The notes: generated by a model not told the origin, from the sequence alone. Positions 1-14,089 are shown, numbered from the stretch's first letter. The stretch: 64,000 nt of DNA from Amblyomma americanum (GCF_052857255.1 NW_027526504.1:682001-746000), one strand, 5' to 3'. Numbers and translations are program-made.

Positions 1-700
1 TATAGCACGCGATTAACGCGCTCGCTAGGGCCACGCACCAGCATATTACGCCAGGTGTACCCGCCTGCTCGAGACATCACTTTAAAGTGTTTATTTCAAG
101 TATAGCACGCGATTAACACGCTCGCTAGGGCCACGCACCGGCAGATTACGTCAGGTGTACCCGCCTGCTCGAGACATCACTTTAGAGTGTTTATTTCAAG
201 TATAGCACGCGATTAACACGCTCGCTAGGGCCACGCACCGGCAGATTACGCCAGGTGTACCCGCCTGCGCGAGACATCACTTTAACGTGTTTATTTCAAG
301 TACAGCACGCGATTCGCACACTCGCTAGGGCCACGCCCCGGCAGATTACTCCAGGTGTACCCGCCTGCTCGAGACATCACTTTAAAGTGTTTATTTCAAG
401 TACAGCACGCGATTCGCACACTCGCTAGGGCCACGCACCGGCAGATTACGCCAGGTGTGCCCGCCAGCTCGAGACATCACTTTAAAGTGTTTATTTCAAG
501 TATAGCACGAGATTAACACGCTGGCTAGGGCCGCGCCCCGGCAGATTACGCCAGGTGTACCCGCCTGCGCGAGACATCACTTTAACGTGTTTATTTCAAG
601 TATAGCACGCGATTAACGCGCTCGCTAGGGCCACGCACCAGCATATTACGCCAGGTGTACCCGCCTGCTCGAGACATCAGTTTAACGTGTTTATTTCAAG

Positions 701-799
701 TATAGCACGCGATTAACACGCTCGCTAGGGCCACGCACCGGCAGTTACGCCAGGTGTACCCGCCTGATCGAGACATCACTTTAACGTGTTTATTTCAAG
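701..799 (+). repeat. 99-bp monomer, shared 1-bp deletion marker (copy 1)
   Basis: The usual GCAGATTACG at monomer positions 41-50 reads GCAGTTACG (one A lost, near 745). It shifts the phase of all monomers that follow by -1. The same deletion occurs once in each of the four superrepeats (741, 16541, 29843 and 45344), preceded by the same G18/T44/G80 monomer. A shared rare indel in the same setting is good evidence of common descent of these blocks. Confidence 0.93.
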
Positions 800-1799
800 T
801 ATAGCACGCGATTAACACGCTCGCTAGGGCCACGCCCCGGCAGATTACTCCAGGTGTACCCGCCTGCTCGAGACATCACTTTAACGTGTTTATTTCAAGT
901 ATAGCACGCGATTAACACGCTCGTTAGGGCCACGCCCCGGCAGATTACTCCAGGTGTACCCGCCTGCGCGAGACATCACTTTAACGTGTTTATTTCAAGT
1001 ATAGCACGCGATTAACACGCTCGCTAGGGCCATGCACCAGCAGATTACGCCAGGTGTACCCGCCTTCTCGAGACATTACTTTAAAGTGTTTATTTCAAGT
1101 ATAGCACGCGATTAACACGCTCGCTAGGGCCACGCACCGGCAGATTACGCCAGGTGTACACGCCTGCGCGAGACATCACTTTAACGTGTTTATTTCTAGT
1201 AGATCACGCGATTAACACGCTCGCTAGGGCCACGCACCGGCAGATTACGTCAGGTGTACCCGCCTGCTCGAGACATCACTTTAAAGTGTTTATTTCAAGT
1301 ATAGCACGCGATTAACACGCTCGCTAGGGCCACGCCCCGGCAGATTACGCCAGGTGAACCCGCCTGCTCGAGACATCACTTTAAAGTGTTTATTTCAAGT
1401 ATAGCACGCGATTAACACGCTCGCTAGGGCCACGCACCGGCAGATTACGCCAGGTGTACACGCCTGCGCGAGACATCACTTTAACGTGTTTATTTCAAGT
1501 AGATCACGCGATTAACACGCTCGCTAGGGCCACGCCCCGGCAGATTACTCCAGGTGTACCCGCCTGCTCGAGACATCACTTTAAAGTGTTTATTTCAAGT
1601 ATAGCACGCGATTAACACGCTCGCTAGGGCCACGCCCCGGCAGATTACTCCAGGTGTACCCGCCTGCTCGAGACATCACTTTAAAGTGTTTATTTCAAGT
1701 ATAGCACGCGATTAACACGCTCGCTAGGGCCACGCCCCGGCAGATTACGCCAGGTGTACCCGCCTTCTCGAGACATTACTTTAAAGTGTTTATTTCAAG

Positions 1800-2999
1800 T
1801 ATAGCACGCGATTAACACGCTCGCTAGGGCCACGCACCGGCAGATTACGCCAGGTGTACACGCCTGCGCGAGACATCACTTTAACGTGTTTATTTCAAGT
1901 AGATCACGCGATTAACACGCTCGCTAGGGCCACGCCCCGGCAGATTACTCCAGGTGTACCCGCCTGCTCGAGACATCACTTTAAAGTGTTTATTTCAAGT
2001 ATAGCACGCGATTAACACGCTCGCTAGGGCCACGCCCCGGCAGATTACGCCAGGTGAACCCGCCTTCTCGAGACATTACTTTAAAGTGTTTATTTCAAGT
2101 ATAGCACGCGATTAACACGCTCGCTAGGGCCACGCACCGGCAGATTACGCCAGGTGTACACGCCTGCGCGAGACATCACTTTAAAGTGTTTATTTCAAGT
2201 ATAGCACGCGATTAACACGCTCGCTAGGGCCACGCCCCGGCAGATTACTCCAGGTGTACCCGCCTGCTCGAGACATCACTTTAAAGTGTTTATTTCAAGT
2301 ATAGCACGCGATTAACACGCTCGCTAGGGCCACGCCCCGGCAGATTACGCCAGGTGTACCCGCCTTCTCGAGACATTACTTTAAAGTGTTTATTTCAAGT
2401 ATAGCACGCGATTAACACGCTCGCTAGGGCCACGCACCGGCAGATTACGCCAGGTGTACACGCCTGCGCGAGACATCACTTTAAAGTGTTTATTTCAAGT
2501 ATAGCACGCGATTAACACGCTCGCTAGGGCCACGCCCCGGCAGATTACTCCAGGTGTACCCGCCTGCTCGAGACATCACTTTAAAGTGTTTATTTCAAGT
2601 ATAGCACGCGATTAACACGCTCTCTAGGGCCACGCCCCGGCAGATTACGCCAGGTGTACCCGCCTTCTCGAGACATTACTTTAAAGTGTTTATTTCAAGT
2701 ATAGCACGCGATTAACACGCTCGCTAGGGCCACGCACCGGCAGATTACGCCAGGTGTACACGCCTGCGCGAGACATCACTTTAACGTGTTTATTTCAAGT
2801 AGATCACGCGATTAACACGCTCGCTAGGGCCACGCCCCGGCAGATTACTCCAGGTGTACCCGCCTGCTCGAGACATCACTTTAAAGTGTTTATTTCAAGT
2901 ATAGCACGCGATTAACACGCTCGCTTGGGCCACGCCCCGGCAGATTACGCCAGGTGAACCCGCCTGCTCGAGACATCACTTTAAAGTGTTTATTTCAAG
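1800..2999 (+). repeat. 300-bp trimer subarray in copy 1
   Basis: Three monomer types alternate for four full periods. Type a carries A37 and A61 (GTGTACACGCC) and starts at 1800, 2100, 2400 and 2700. Type b carries C37 with TTACTCC and is often preceded by TAGATC. Type c carries C37 with T67 and T78 (CCTTCTCGAGACATTAC). Isolated a-type monomers also lie at 1100 and 1400. The trimer is a second-level repeat nested in the superrepeat. Confidence 0.88.
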
Positions 3000-3199
3000 T
3001 ATAACACGCGATTAACACGCTCGCTAGGGCCACGCACCGGCAGATTACGTCAGGTGTACCCGCCTGCTCGAGACATCACTTTAAAGTGTTTATTTCAAGT
3101 ATAGCACGCGATTAACACGCTCGCTAGGGCCACGCACCGGCAGATTACGCCAGGTGTACCCGCCTGCGCGAGACATCACTTTAACGTGTTTATTTCAAG

Positions 3200-6030
3200 T
3201 ACAGCACGCGATTAACACGCTGGCTAGGGCCACGCACCAGCATATTACGCCAGGTGTACCCGCCTGCGCGAGACATCACTTTAAAGTGTTTATTTCAAGT
3301 ATAGCACGCGATTAACAAGCTCGCTAGGGCCACGCCCCGGCAGATTACTCCAGGTGTACCCGCCTGCTCGAGACATCACTTTAAAGTGTTTATTTCTAGT
3401 ATAGCACGCGATTAACACGCTCGCTAGGGCCACGCCCCGGCAGATTACGCCAGGTGAACCCGCCTGCTCGAGACATCACTTTAAAGTGTTTATTTCAAGT
3501 ATAACACGCGATTAACACGCTCGCTAGGGCCACGCACCGGCAGATTACGCCAGGTGTACCCGCCTGCTCGAGACATCACCTTAAAGTGTTTATTTCAAGT
3601 ATAGCACGAGATTAACACGCTGGCTAGGGCCGCGCCCCGGCAGATTACTCCAGGTGTACCCGCCTGCTCGAGACATCACTTTAAAGTGTTTATTTCTAGT
3701 ATAGCACGCGATTAACACGCTCGCTAGGGCCACGCCCCGGCAGATTACGCCAGGTGAACCCGCCTGCTCGAGACATCACTTTAAAGTGTTTATTTCAAGT
3801 ATAACACGCGATTAACACGCTCGCTAGGGCCACGCACCGGCAGATTACGCCAGGTGTACCCGCCTGCTCGAGACATCACTTTAAAGTGTTTATTTCAAGT
3901 ATAGCACGAGATTAACACGCTGGCTAGGGCCGCGCCCCGGCAGATTACTCCAGGTGTACCCGCCTGCTCGAGACATCACTTTAAAGTGTTTATTTCTAGT
4001 ATAGCACGCGATTAACACGCTCGCTAGGGCCACGCCCCGGCAGATTACTCCAGGTGTACCCGCCTGCTCGAGACATCACTTTAAAGTGTTTATTTCTAGT
4101 ATAGCACGCGATTAACACGCTCGCTAGGGCAGCGCCCCGGCAGATTACTCCAGGTGTACCCGCCTGCTCGAGGCATCACTTTAACGTGTTTATTTCAAGT
4201 ATAGCACGCGATTAACACGCTCGCTAGGGCCACGCACCGGCAGATTACGCCAGGTGTACACGCCTGCGCGAGACATCACTTTAACGTGTTTATTTCAAGT
4301 AGATCACGCGATTAACACACTCGCTAGGGCCACGCCCCGGCAGATTACTCCAGGTGTACCCGCCTGCTCGAGACATCACTTTAAAGTGTTTATTTCAAGT
4401 ATAGCACGCGATTAACACGCTCGCTAGGGCCACGCCCCGGCAGATTACGCCAGGTGAACCCGCCTGCTCGAGACATCACTTTAAAGTGTTTATTTCTAGT
4501 ATAGCACGCGATTAACACGCTCGCTAGGGCCACGCACCAGCATATTACGCCAGGTGTACCCGCCTTCTCGAGACATTACTTTAAAGTGTTTATTTCAAGT
4601 ATAGCACGCGATTAACACGCTCGCTAGGGCCACGCCCCGGCAGATTACTCCAGGTGTACCCGCCTGCTCGAGACATCACTTTAAAGTGTTTATTTCTAGT
4701 ATAGCACGCGATTAACACGCTCGCTAGGGCCATGCACCAGCAGATTACGCCAGGTGTACCCGCCGTCTCGAGACATTACTTTAAAGTGTTTATTTCAAGT
4801 ATAGCACGCGATTAACACGCTCGCTAGGGCCACGCACCGGCAGATTACGCCAGGTGTACACGCCTGCGCGAGACATCACTTTAACGTGTTTATTTCAAGT
4901 AGATCACGCGATTAACACACTCGCTAGGGCCACGCCCCGGCAGATTACTCCAGGTGTACCCGCCTGCTCGAGACATCACTTTAAAGTGTTTATTTCAAGT
5001 ATAGCACGCGATTAACACGCTCGCTAGGGCCACGCCCCGGCAGATTACGCCAGGTGAACCCGCCTGCTCGAGACATCACTTTAAAGTGTTTATTTCAAGT
5101 ATAACACGCGATTAACACGCTCGCTAGGGCCACGCACCGGCAGATTACGTCAGGTGTACCCGCCTGCTCGAGACATCACTTTAAAGTGTTTATTTCAAGT
5201 ATAGCACGCGATTAACACGCTCGCTAGGGCCACGCACCGGCAGATTACGCCAGGTGTACCCGCCTGCGCGAGACATCACTTTAACGTGTTTATTTCAAGT
5301 ACAGCACGCGATTAACACGCTGGCTAGGGCCACGCACCAGCATATTACGCCAGGTGTACCCGCCTGCGCGAGACATCACTTTAAAGTGTTTATTTCAAGT
5401 ATAGCACGCGATTAACACGCTCGCTAGGGCCACGCCCCGGCAGATTACTCCAGGTGTACCCGCCTGCTCGAGACATCACTTTAAAGTGTTTATTTCTAGT
5501 ATAGCACGCGATTAACACGCTCGCTAGGGCCACGCCCCGGCAGATTACGCCAGGTGAACCCGCCTGCTCGAGACATCACTTTAAAGTGTTTATTTCAAGT
5601 ATAACACGCGATTAACACGCTCGCTAGGGCCACGCACTGGCAGATTACGCCAGGTGTACCCGCCTGCTCGAGACATCACTTTAAAGTGTTTATTTCAAGT
5701 ATAGCACGAGATTAACACGCTGGCTAGGGCCGCGCCCCGGCAGATTACTCCAGGTGTACCCGCCTGCTCGAGACATCACTTTAAAGTGTTTATTTCTAGT
5801 ATAGCACGCGATTAACACGCTCGCTAGGGCCACGCCCCGGCAGATTACGCCAGGTGAACCCGCCTGCTCGAGACATCACTTTAAAGTGTTTATTTCAAGT
5901 ATAACACGCGATTAACACGCTCGCTAGGGCCACGCACCGGCAGATTACGCCAGGTGTACCCGCCTGCTCGAGACATCACTTCAAAGTGTTTATTTCAAGT
6001 ATAGCACGAGATTAACACGCTGGCTAGGGC
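3200..6030 (+). repeat. 2.1-kb block and partial second copy (copy 1)
   Basis: A monomer starting TACAGCACGC with CTGGCT and CACCAGCATATT starts at 3200 and again at 5300. The following monomers match for roughly 0.7 kb (CTAG, ATAAC and CACGAG types). The block from 3200 to 5299 is thus a 21-monomer unit followed by a partial copy. The same leading monomer occurs at 32502, 34498, 36502, 47703, 49703 and 53905, and I did not find it in copy 2. Confidence 0.75.
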
Positions 6031-7899
6031 CGCGCCCCGGCAGATTACGCCAGGTGTACCCGCCTGCGCGAGACATCACTTTAACGTGTTTATTTCAAGT
6101 ATAGCACGCGATTAACGCGCTCGCTAGGGCCACGCACCAGCATATTACGCCAGGTGTACCCGCCTGCTCGAGACATCAGTTTAACGTGTTTATTTCAAGT
6201 ATAGCACGCGATTAACACGCTCGCTAGGGCCACGCACCGGCAGATTACGCCAGGTGTACCCGCCTGCTCGAGACATCACTTTAACGTGTTTATTTCAAGT
6301 ATAGCACGCGATTAACACGCTCGCTAGGGCCACGCCCCGGCAGATTACTCCAGGTGTACCCGCCTGCTCGAGACATCACTTTAACGTGTTTATTTCATGT
6401 ATAGCACGCGATTAACACGCTCGCTAGGGCCACGCCCCGGCAGATTACTCCAGGTGTACCAGCCTGCGCGAGACATCACTTTAACGTGTTAATTTCAAGT
6501 ATAGCACGCGATTAACACGCTCGCTAGGGCCATGCACCGGCAGATTACGCCAGGTGTACCCGCCTTCTCGAGACATCACTTTAAAGTGTTTATTTCAAGT
6601 ATAGCACGCGATTAACACGCTCGCTAGGGCCACGCACCGGCAGATTACGCCAGGTGTACACGCCTGCGCGAGACATCACTTTAACGTGTTTAGTTCAAGT
6701 ACAGCACGCGATTAACACACTCGCTAGGGCCACGCCTCGGCAGATTACTCCAGGTGTACCCGCCTGCTCGAGACATCACTTTAACGTGTTTATTTCATGT
6801 ATAGCACGCGATTAACACGCTCGTTAGGGCCACGCCCCGGCAGATTACTCCAGGTGTACCCGCCTGCGCGAGACATCACTTTAACGTGTTTATTTCAAGT
6901 ATAGCACGCGATTAACACGCTCGCTAGGGCCATGCACCGGCAGATTACGCCAGGTGTACCCGCCTTCTCGAGACATCACTTTAAAGTGTTTATTTCAAGT
7001 ATAGCACGCGATTAACACGCTCGCTAGGGCCACGCACCGGCAGATTACGCCAGGTGTACACGCCTGCGCGAGACATCACTTTAACGTGTTTATTTCAAGT
7101 ACAGCACGCGATTAACACACTCGCTAGGGCCACGCCTCGGCAGATTACTCCAGGTGTACCCGCCTGCTCGAGACATCACTTTAACGTGTTTATTTCATGT
7201 ATAGCACGCGATTAACACGCTCGTTAGGGCCACGCCCCGGCAGATTACTCCAGGTGTACCCGCCTGCGCGAGACATCACTTTAACGTGTTTATTTCAAGT
7301 ATAGCACGCGATTAACACGCTCGCTAGGGCCACGCCCCGGCAGATTACGCCAGGTGAACCCGCCTGCTCGAGACATCACTTTAAAGTGTTTATTTCAAGT
7401 ATAACACGCGATTAACACGCTCGCTAGGGCCACGCACCGGCAGATTACGTCAGGTGTACCCGCCTGCTCGAGACATCACTTTAAAGTGTTTATTTCAAGT
7501 ATAGCACGCGATTAACACGCTCGCTAGGGCCACGCACCGGCAGATTACGCCAGGTGTACCCGCCTGCGCGAGACATCACTTTAACGTGTTTATTTCAAGT
7601 ACAGCACGCGATTCGCACACTCGCTAGGGCCACGCCCCGGCAGATTACTCCAGGTGTACCCGCCTGCTCGAGACATCACTTTAAAGTGTTTATTTCAAGT
7701 ATAGCACGCGATTAACACGCTCGCTAGGGCCACGCCCCGGCAGATTACGCCATGTGAACCCGCCTGCTCGAGACATCACTTTAAAGTGTTTATTTCAAGT
7801 ATAACACGCGATTAACACGCTCGCTAGGGCCACGCACCGGCAGATTACGCCAGGTGTACCCGCCTGCTCGAGACATCACTTTAAAGTGTTTATTTCAAG

Positions 7900-8000
7900 T
7901 ATAGCACGAGATTAACACGCTGGCTAGGGCCGCGCCCCGGCAGATTACGCCAGGTGTTCCGCGCCTGCGCGAGACATCACTTTAACGTGTTTATTTCAAG
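7900..8000 (+). repeat. 101-bp monomer, shared 1-bp insertion marker
   Basis: The usual GTGTACCCGCC reads GTGTTCCGCGCC (caggtgttcc at 7951-7960), which is one base longer. It is followed by a monomer with AGGACC at positions 28-32. The same pair occurs near 20151, 39153 and 40154. It marks the A/B junction of superrepeats 1 to 3. In copy 4 the AGGACC monomer is present (52405, 56609) but its predecessor has the normal GTACCCGCC. The insertion is therefore either lost or never arrived there. Confidence 0.9.
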
Positions 8001-11000
8001 TATAGCACGCGATTAACGCGCTCGCTAGGACCACGCACCAGCATATTACGCCAGGTGTACCCGCCTGCTCGAGACATCAGTTTAACGTGTTTATTTCAAG
8101 TATAGCACGCGATTAACACGCTCGCTAGGGCCACGCACCGGCAGATTACGCCAGGTGTACCCGCCTGCTCGAGACATCACTTTAACGTGTTTATTTCAAG
8201 TATAGCACGCGATTAACACGCTCGCTAGGGCCACGCCCCGGCAGATTACTCCAGGTGTACCCGCCTGCTCGAGACATCACTTTAACGTGTTTATTTCATG
8301 TATAGCACGCGATTAACACGCTCGCTAGGGCCACGCCCCGGCAGATTACTCCAGGTGTACCAGCCTGCGCGAGACATCACTTTAACGTGTTTATTTCAAG
8401 TATAGCACGCGATTAACACGCTCGCTAGGGCCATGCACCGGCAGATTACGCCAGGTGTACCCGCCTTCTCGAGACATCACTTTAAAGTGTTTATTTCAAG
8501 TATAGCACGCGATTAACACGCTCGCTAGGGCCACGCACCGGCAGATTACGCCAGGTGTACACGCCTGCGCGAGACATCACTTTAACGTGTTTACTTCAAG
8601 TACAGCACGCGATTAACACACTCGCTAGGGCCACGCCTCGGCAGATTACTCCAGGTGTACCCGCCTGCTCGAGACATCACTTTAAAGTGTTTATTTCAAG
8701 TATAGCACGCGATTACCACGCTCGCTAGGGCCACGCCCCGGCAGATTACGCCAGGTGTACCCGCCTGCTCGAGACATCACATTAAAGTGTTTATTTCAAG
8801 TATAGCACGCGATTAACACGCTCGCTAGGGCCACGCCCCGGCAGATTACTCCAGGTGTACCCGCCTGCTCGAGACATCACTTTAACGTGTTTATTTCAAG
8901 TATAGCACGCGATTAACACGCTCGCTAGGGCCACGCCCCGGCAGATTACGCCAGGTGTACCCGCCTGCGCGAGACATCACTTTAACGTGTTTATTTCAAG
9001 TACAGCACGCGATTAACACACTCGCTAGGGCCACGCCCCGGCAGATTACTCCAGGTGTACCCGCCTGCTCGAGACATCACTTCAAAGTGTTTATTTCAAG
9101 TATAGCACGCGATTAACGCGCTCGCTAGGGCCACGCCCCGGCAGATTACGCCAGGTGAACCCGCCTGCTCGAGACATCCCTTTAAAGTGTTTATTTCAAG
9201 TATAGCACGCGATTAACACGCTCGCTAGGGCCACGCACCGGCAGATTACGTCAGGTGTACCCGCCTGCTCGAGACATCACTTTAAAGTGTTTATTTCAAG
9301 TATAGCACGCGATTAACACGCTCGCTAGGGCCACGCACCGGCAAATTACGCCAGGTGTACCCGCCTGCTCGTGACATCACTTTAAAGTGTTTATTTCAAG
9401 TACAGCACGCGATTAACACACTCGCTAGGGCCACGCCCCGGCAGATTACTCCAGGTGTACCCGCCTGCTCGAGACATCACTTTAAAGTGTTTATTTCAAG
9501 TATAGCGCGCGATTAACACGCTCGCTATTGCCACGCCCCGGCAGATTACGCCAGGGGAACCCGCCTGCTCGAGACATCACTTTAAAGTGTTTATTTCAAG
9601 TATAGCACGCGATTAACACGCTCGCTAGGGCCACGCACCGGCAGATTACGCCAGGTGTACCCGCCTGCTCGAGACATCACTTTAAAGTTTTTATTTCAAG
9701 TATAGCACGCGATTAACACGCTCGCTAGGGCCACGCACCGGCAGATTACGCCAGGTGTACCCGCCTGTTCGAGACATCAATTTGACGTGTTTATTTCAAG
9801 TATAGGACGCGATTAACACGCTCGCTAGGGCCACGCGCCGGCAGATTACTCCAGGTGTACCCGCCTGCGCGAGACATCAATTTGACGTGTTTATTTCAAG
9901 TATAGGACGCGATTAACACGCTCGCTAGGGCCACGCGCCGGCAGATTACTCCAGGTGTACCCGCCTGCTCGAGACATCACTTCAACGTGTTTATTTCAAG
10001 TATAGCACGCGATTAACACGCTCGCTAGGGCCACGCCCCGGCAGATTACTCCAGGTGTACCCGCCTGCGCGAGACATCACTTTAACGTGTTTATTTCAAG
10101 TATAGCACGCGATTAACACGCTCGCTAGGGCCACGCCCCGGCAGATTACTCCAGGTGTACCCGCCTGCGCGAGACATCACTTTAACGTGTTTATTTCAAG
10201 TATAGCACGCGATTAACACGCTCGCTAGGGCCATACACCGGCAGATTACGCCAGGTGTACCCGCCTGCTCGAGACATCACTTTAAAGTGTTTATTTCAAG
10301 TATAGCACGCGATTAACACGCTCGCTAGGGCCACGCAATGGCAGATTACGCCAGGAGTACCCGCCTGCGCGAGACATCACTTTAACGTGTTTATTTCAAG
10401 TACAGCACGCGATTAACACACTCGCTAGGGCCACGCCCCGGCATATTACTGCAGGTGTACCCGCCTGCTCGAGACATCACTTTAAAGTGTTTATTTCAAG
10501 TATAGCACGCGATTAACCCGCTCGCTAGGGCCGCGCCCCGGCAGATTACGCCAGGTGAACCCGCCTGCTCGAGACATCACTTTAAAGTGTTTATTTCAAG
10601 TATAGCACGCGATTAACACGCTCGCTAGGGCCACGCACCGGCAGATTAGGTCAGGTGTACCCGCCTGCTCGAGACATCACATTAAAGTGTTTATTTCAAG
10701 TATAGCACGCGATTAACACGCTCGCTAGGGCCACGCACCGGCAGATTACGCCAGGTGTACCCGCCTGCGCGAGACATCACTTTAACGTGTTTATTTCAAG
10801 TACAGCACGCGATTCACACACTCGCTAGGGCCACGCCCCGGCAGATTACTCCAGGTGTACCCGCCTGCTCGAGACATCACTTTAAAGTGTTTATTTCAAG
10901 TATAGCACGCGATTAACACGCTCGCTAGGGCCACGCCCCGGCAGATTACTCCAGGTGTACCCGCCTGCGCGAGACATCACTTTAACGTGTTTATTTCAAG

Positions 11001-11424
11001 TATAGCACGCGATTAACACGCTCGCTAGGGCCACGCCCCGGCAGATTACTCCAGGTGTACCCGCCTGCGCGAGACATCACTTTAAAGTGTTTATTTCAAG
11101 TATAGGACGCGATTAACACGCTCGCTAGGGCCACGCCCCGGCAGATTACTCCAGGTGTACCCGCCTGCGCGAGACATCACTTTAACGTGTTTATTTCAAG
11201 TACAGCACGCGATTCACACACTCGCTAGGGCCACGCCCCGGCAGATTACTCCAGGTGTACCCGCCTGCTCGAGACATCACTTTAAAGTGTTTATTTCAAG
11301 TATAGCACGCGATTAACACGCTCGCTAGGGCCACGCCCCGGCAGATTACTCCAGGTGTACCCGCCTGCTCGAGACATCACTTTAAAGTGTTTATTTCAAG
11401 TATAGGACGCGATTAACACGCTCG

Positions 11425-11430
11425 CCATGG
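11425..11430. other. CCATGG (NcoI) variant, a rare landmark in part B
   Basis: The usual GCTAGGGCC reads GCCATGGCC in a small set of monomers that also begin TATAGGACGC. I found the site at 11425, 23226, 24727, 43528, 44328, 60033 and 61133 only. It lies in part B of each superrepeat and shows which stretches are equivalent, including the 1501-bp duplication and the pair of 0.8-1.1-kb repeats in copies 3 and 4. Confidence 0.88.
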
Positions 11431-14051
11431 CCACGCCCCGGCAGATTACTCCAGGTGTACCCGCCTGCGCGAGACATCACTTTAACGTGTTTATTTCAAG
11501 TATAGCACGCGATTAACACGCTCGCTAGGGCCACGCCCCGGCAGATTACTCCAGGTGTACCCGCCTGCGCGAGACATCACTTTAACGTGTTTATTTCAAG
11601 TATAGCACGCGATTAACACGCTCGCTAGGGCCATACACCGGCAGATTACGCCAGGTGTACCCGCCTGCTCGAGACATCACTTTAAAGTGTTTATTTCAAG
11701 TATAGCACGCGATTAACACGCTCGCTAGGGCCACGCACCGTTAGATTACGCCAGGAGTACCCGCCTGCGCGAGACATCACTTTAACGTGTTTATTTCAAG
11801 TACAGCACGCGATTAACACACTCGCTAGGGCCACGCCCCGGCATATTACTGCAGGTGTACCCGCCTGCTCGAGACATCACTTTAAAGTGTTTATTTCAAG
11901 TATAGCACGCGATTAACACGCTCGCTAGGGCCGCGCCCCGGCAGATTACGCCAGGTGAACCCGCCTGCTCGAGACATCACTTTAAAGTGTTTATTTCAAG
12001 TATAGCACGCGATTAACACGCTCGCTAGGGCCACGCCCCGGCAGATTACTCCAGGTGTACCCGCCTGCGCGAGACATCACTTTAACGTGTTTATTTCAAG
12101 TATAGCACGCGATTAACACGCTCGCTAGGGCCACGCCCCGGCAGATTACTCCAGGTGTACCCGCCTGCGCGAGACATCACTTTAACGTGTTTATTTCAAG
12201 TATAGCACGCGATTAACACGCTCGCTAGGGCCACGCCCCGGCAGATTACTCCAGGTGTACCCGCCTGCTCGAGACATCACTTTAAAGTGTTTATTTCAAG
12301 TACAGCACGCGATTAACACGCTCGCTAGGGCCACGCCCCGGCAGATTACTCCAGGTGTACTCGCCTGCTCGAGACATCACTTTAAAGTGTTTATTTCAAG
12401 TATAGCACGCGATTAACACGCTCGCTAGGGCCACGCCCCGGCAGATTACGCCAGGTGTACCCGCCTGCTCGAGACATCACATTAAAGTGTTTATTTCAAG
12501 TATAGCACGCGATTAACACGCTCGCTAGGGCCACGCCCCGGCAGATTACTCCAGGTGTACCCGCCTGCTCGAGACATCACTTTAACGTGTTTATTTCAAG
12601 TATAGCACGCGATTAACACGCTCGCTAGGGCCACGCCCCGGCAGATTACTCCAGGTGTACCCGCCTGCGCGAGACATCACTTTAACGTGTTTATTTCAAG
12701 TATATCACGCGATTAACACGCTCGCTAGGGCCATACACCGGCAGATTACGCCTGGTGTACCCGCCTGCTCGAGACACCACTTTAAAGTGTTTATTTCAAG
12801 TATAGCACGCGATTAACACGCTCGCTAGGGCCACGCACCGGCAGATTACGCCAGGTGTACCCGCCTGCGCGAGACATCACTTTAACGTGTTTATTTCAAG
12901 TACAGCACGCGATTAACACACTCGCTAGGGCCACGCCCCGGCAGATTACTCCAGGTGTACCCGCCTGCTCGAGACATCACTTTAAAGTGTTTATTTCAAG
13001 TATAGCACGCGATTAACGCGCACGCTAGGGCCACGCCCCGGCAGATTACGCCAGGTGAACCCGCCTGCTCGAGACATCCCTTTAAAGTGTTTATTTCAAG
13101 TATAGCACGCGATTAACACGCTCGCTAGGGCCACGCACCGGCAGATTACGTCAGGTGTACCCGCCTGCTCGAGACATCACTTTAAAGTGTTTATTTCAAG
13201 TATAGCACGCGATTAACACGCTCGCTAGGGCCACGCACCGGCAAATTACGCCAGGTGTACCCGCCTGCTCGAGACATCACTTTAAAGTGTTTATTTCAAG
13301 TACAGCACGCGATTAACACACTCGCTAGGGCCACGCCCCGGCAGATTACTCCAGGTGTACCCGCCTGCTCGAGACATCACTTTAAAGTGTTTATTTCAAG
13401 TATAGCACGCGATTAACACGCTCGCTAGGGCCACGCCCCGGCAGATTACGCCAGGGGAACCCGCCTGCTCGAGATATCAATTTAAAGTGTTTATTTCAAG
13501 TATAGCACGCGATTAACACGCTCGCTAGGGCCACGCACCGGCAGATTACGCCAGGTGTACCCGCCTGCTCGAGACATCACTTTAAAGTTTTTATTTCAAG
13601 TATAGCACGCGATTAACACGCTCGCTAGGGCCACGCACCGGCAGATTACGCCAGGTGTACCCGCCTGCTCGCGGCATCACTTTAAAGTGTTTCTTTCAAG
13701 TATAGCACGCGATTAACACGCTGGCTAGGGCCGCGCCCCGGCAGATTACGCCAGGTGTACCCGCTTGCGCGAGACATCACTTTAACGTGTTTATTTCAAG
13801 TATAGCACGCGATTAACGCGCTCGCTAGGGCCACGCACCAGCATATTACGCCAGGTGTACCCGCCTGCTCGAGACATCACTTTAAAGTGTTTATTTCAAG
13901 TATAGCACGCGATTAACACGCTCGCTAGGGCCACGCCCCGGCAGATTACGCCAGGTGTACCCGCCTGCTCGAGACATCACTTTAAAGTGTTTATTTCAAG
14001 TATAGCACGCGATTAACACGCTCGCTAGGGCCACGCACCGGCAGATTACGC

Positions 14052-14067
14052 CAGGTGTACCCGCCTG
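14052..14067. repeat. Short imperfect inverted repeat within the monomer
   Basis: Positions 52-57 (CAGGTG) can pair with positions 62-67 (CGCCTG) around a four-base TACC loop. That gives five Watson-Crick pairs and one G-T pair. The left arm is also an E-box sequence (CANNTG). The structure is short and is altered in many variants, for example A at 58, A at 61 or T at 67. I record it as a visible element of the repeat without claiming a role. Confidence 0.5.
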
Positions 14068-14077
14068 CTCGAGACAT

Positions 14078-14089
14078 CACTTTAAAGTG
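14078..14089. repeat. 12-bp perfect palindrome, recurring in each A86-type monomer
   Basis: Monomer positions 78-89 read CACTTTAAAGTG, which is its own reverse complement; the centre TTTAAA is a DraI site. It recurs in most monomers carrying A at position 86. In the other main class, C at 86 gives CACTTTAACGTG and destroys the symmetry. The palindrome sits at the edge of the AT-rich stretch, beside the XhoI palindrome at 68-73. It could bind a dimeric protein or extrude as a small cruciform, but nothing in the sequence proves either. Confidence 0.9.

Noticed and set aside
14051..14075. CENP-B box on the - strand
   Set aside because: The complement holds A-N-N-CGGG in the right spacing, but the TTCG half reads as CTC-like bases (CTCG is offset by one). 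Three of the nine required bases are missing, so it is not a functional match by the known consensus.
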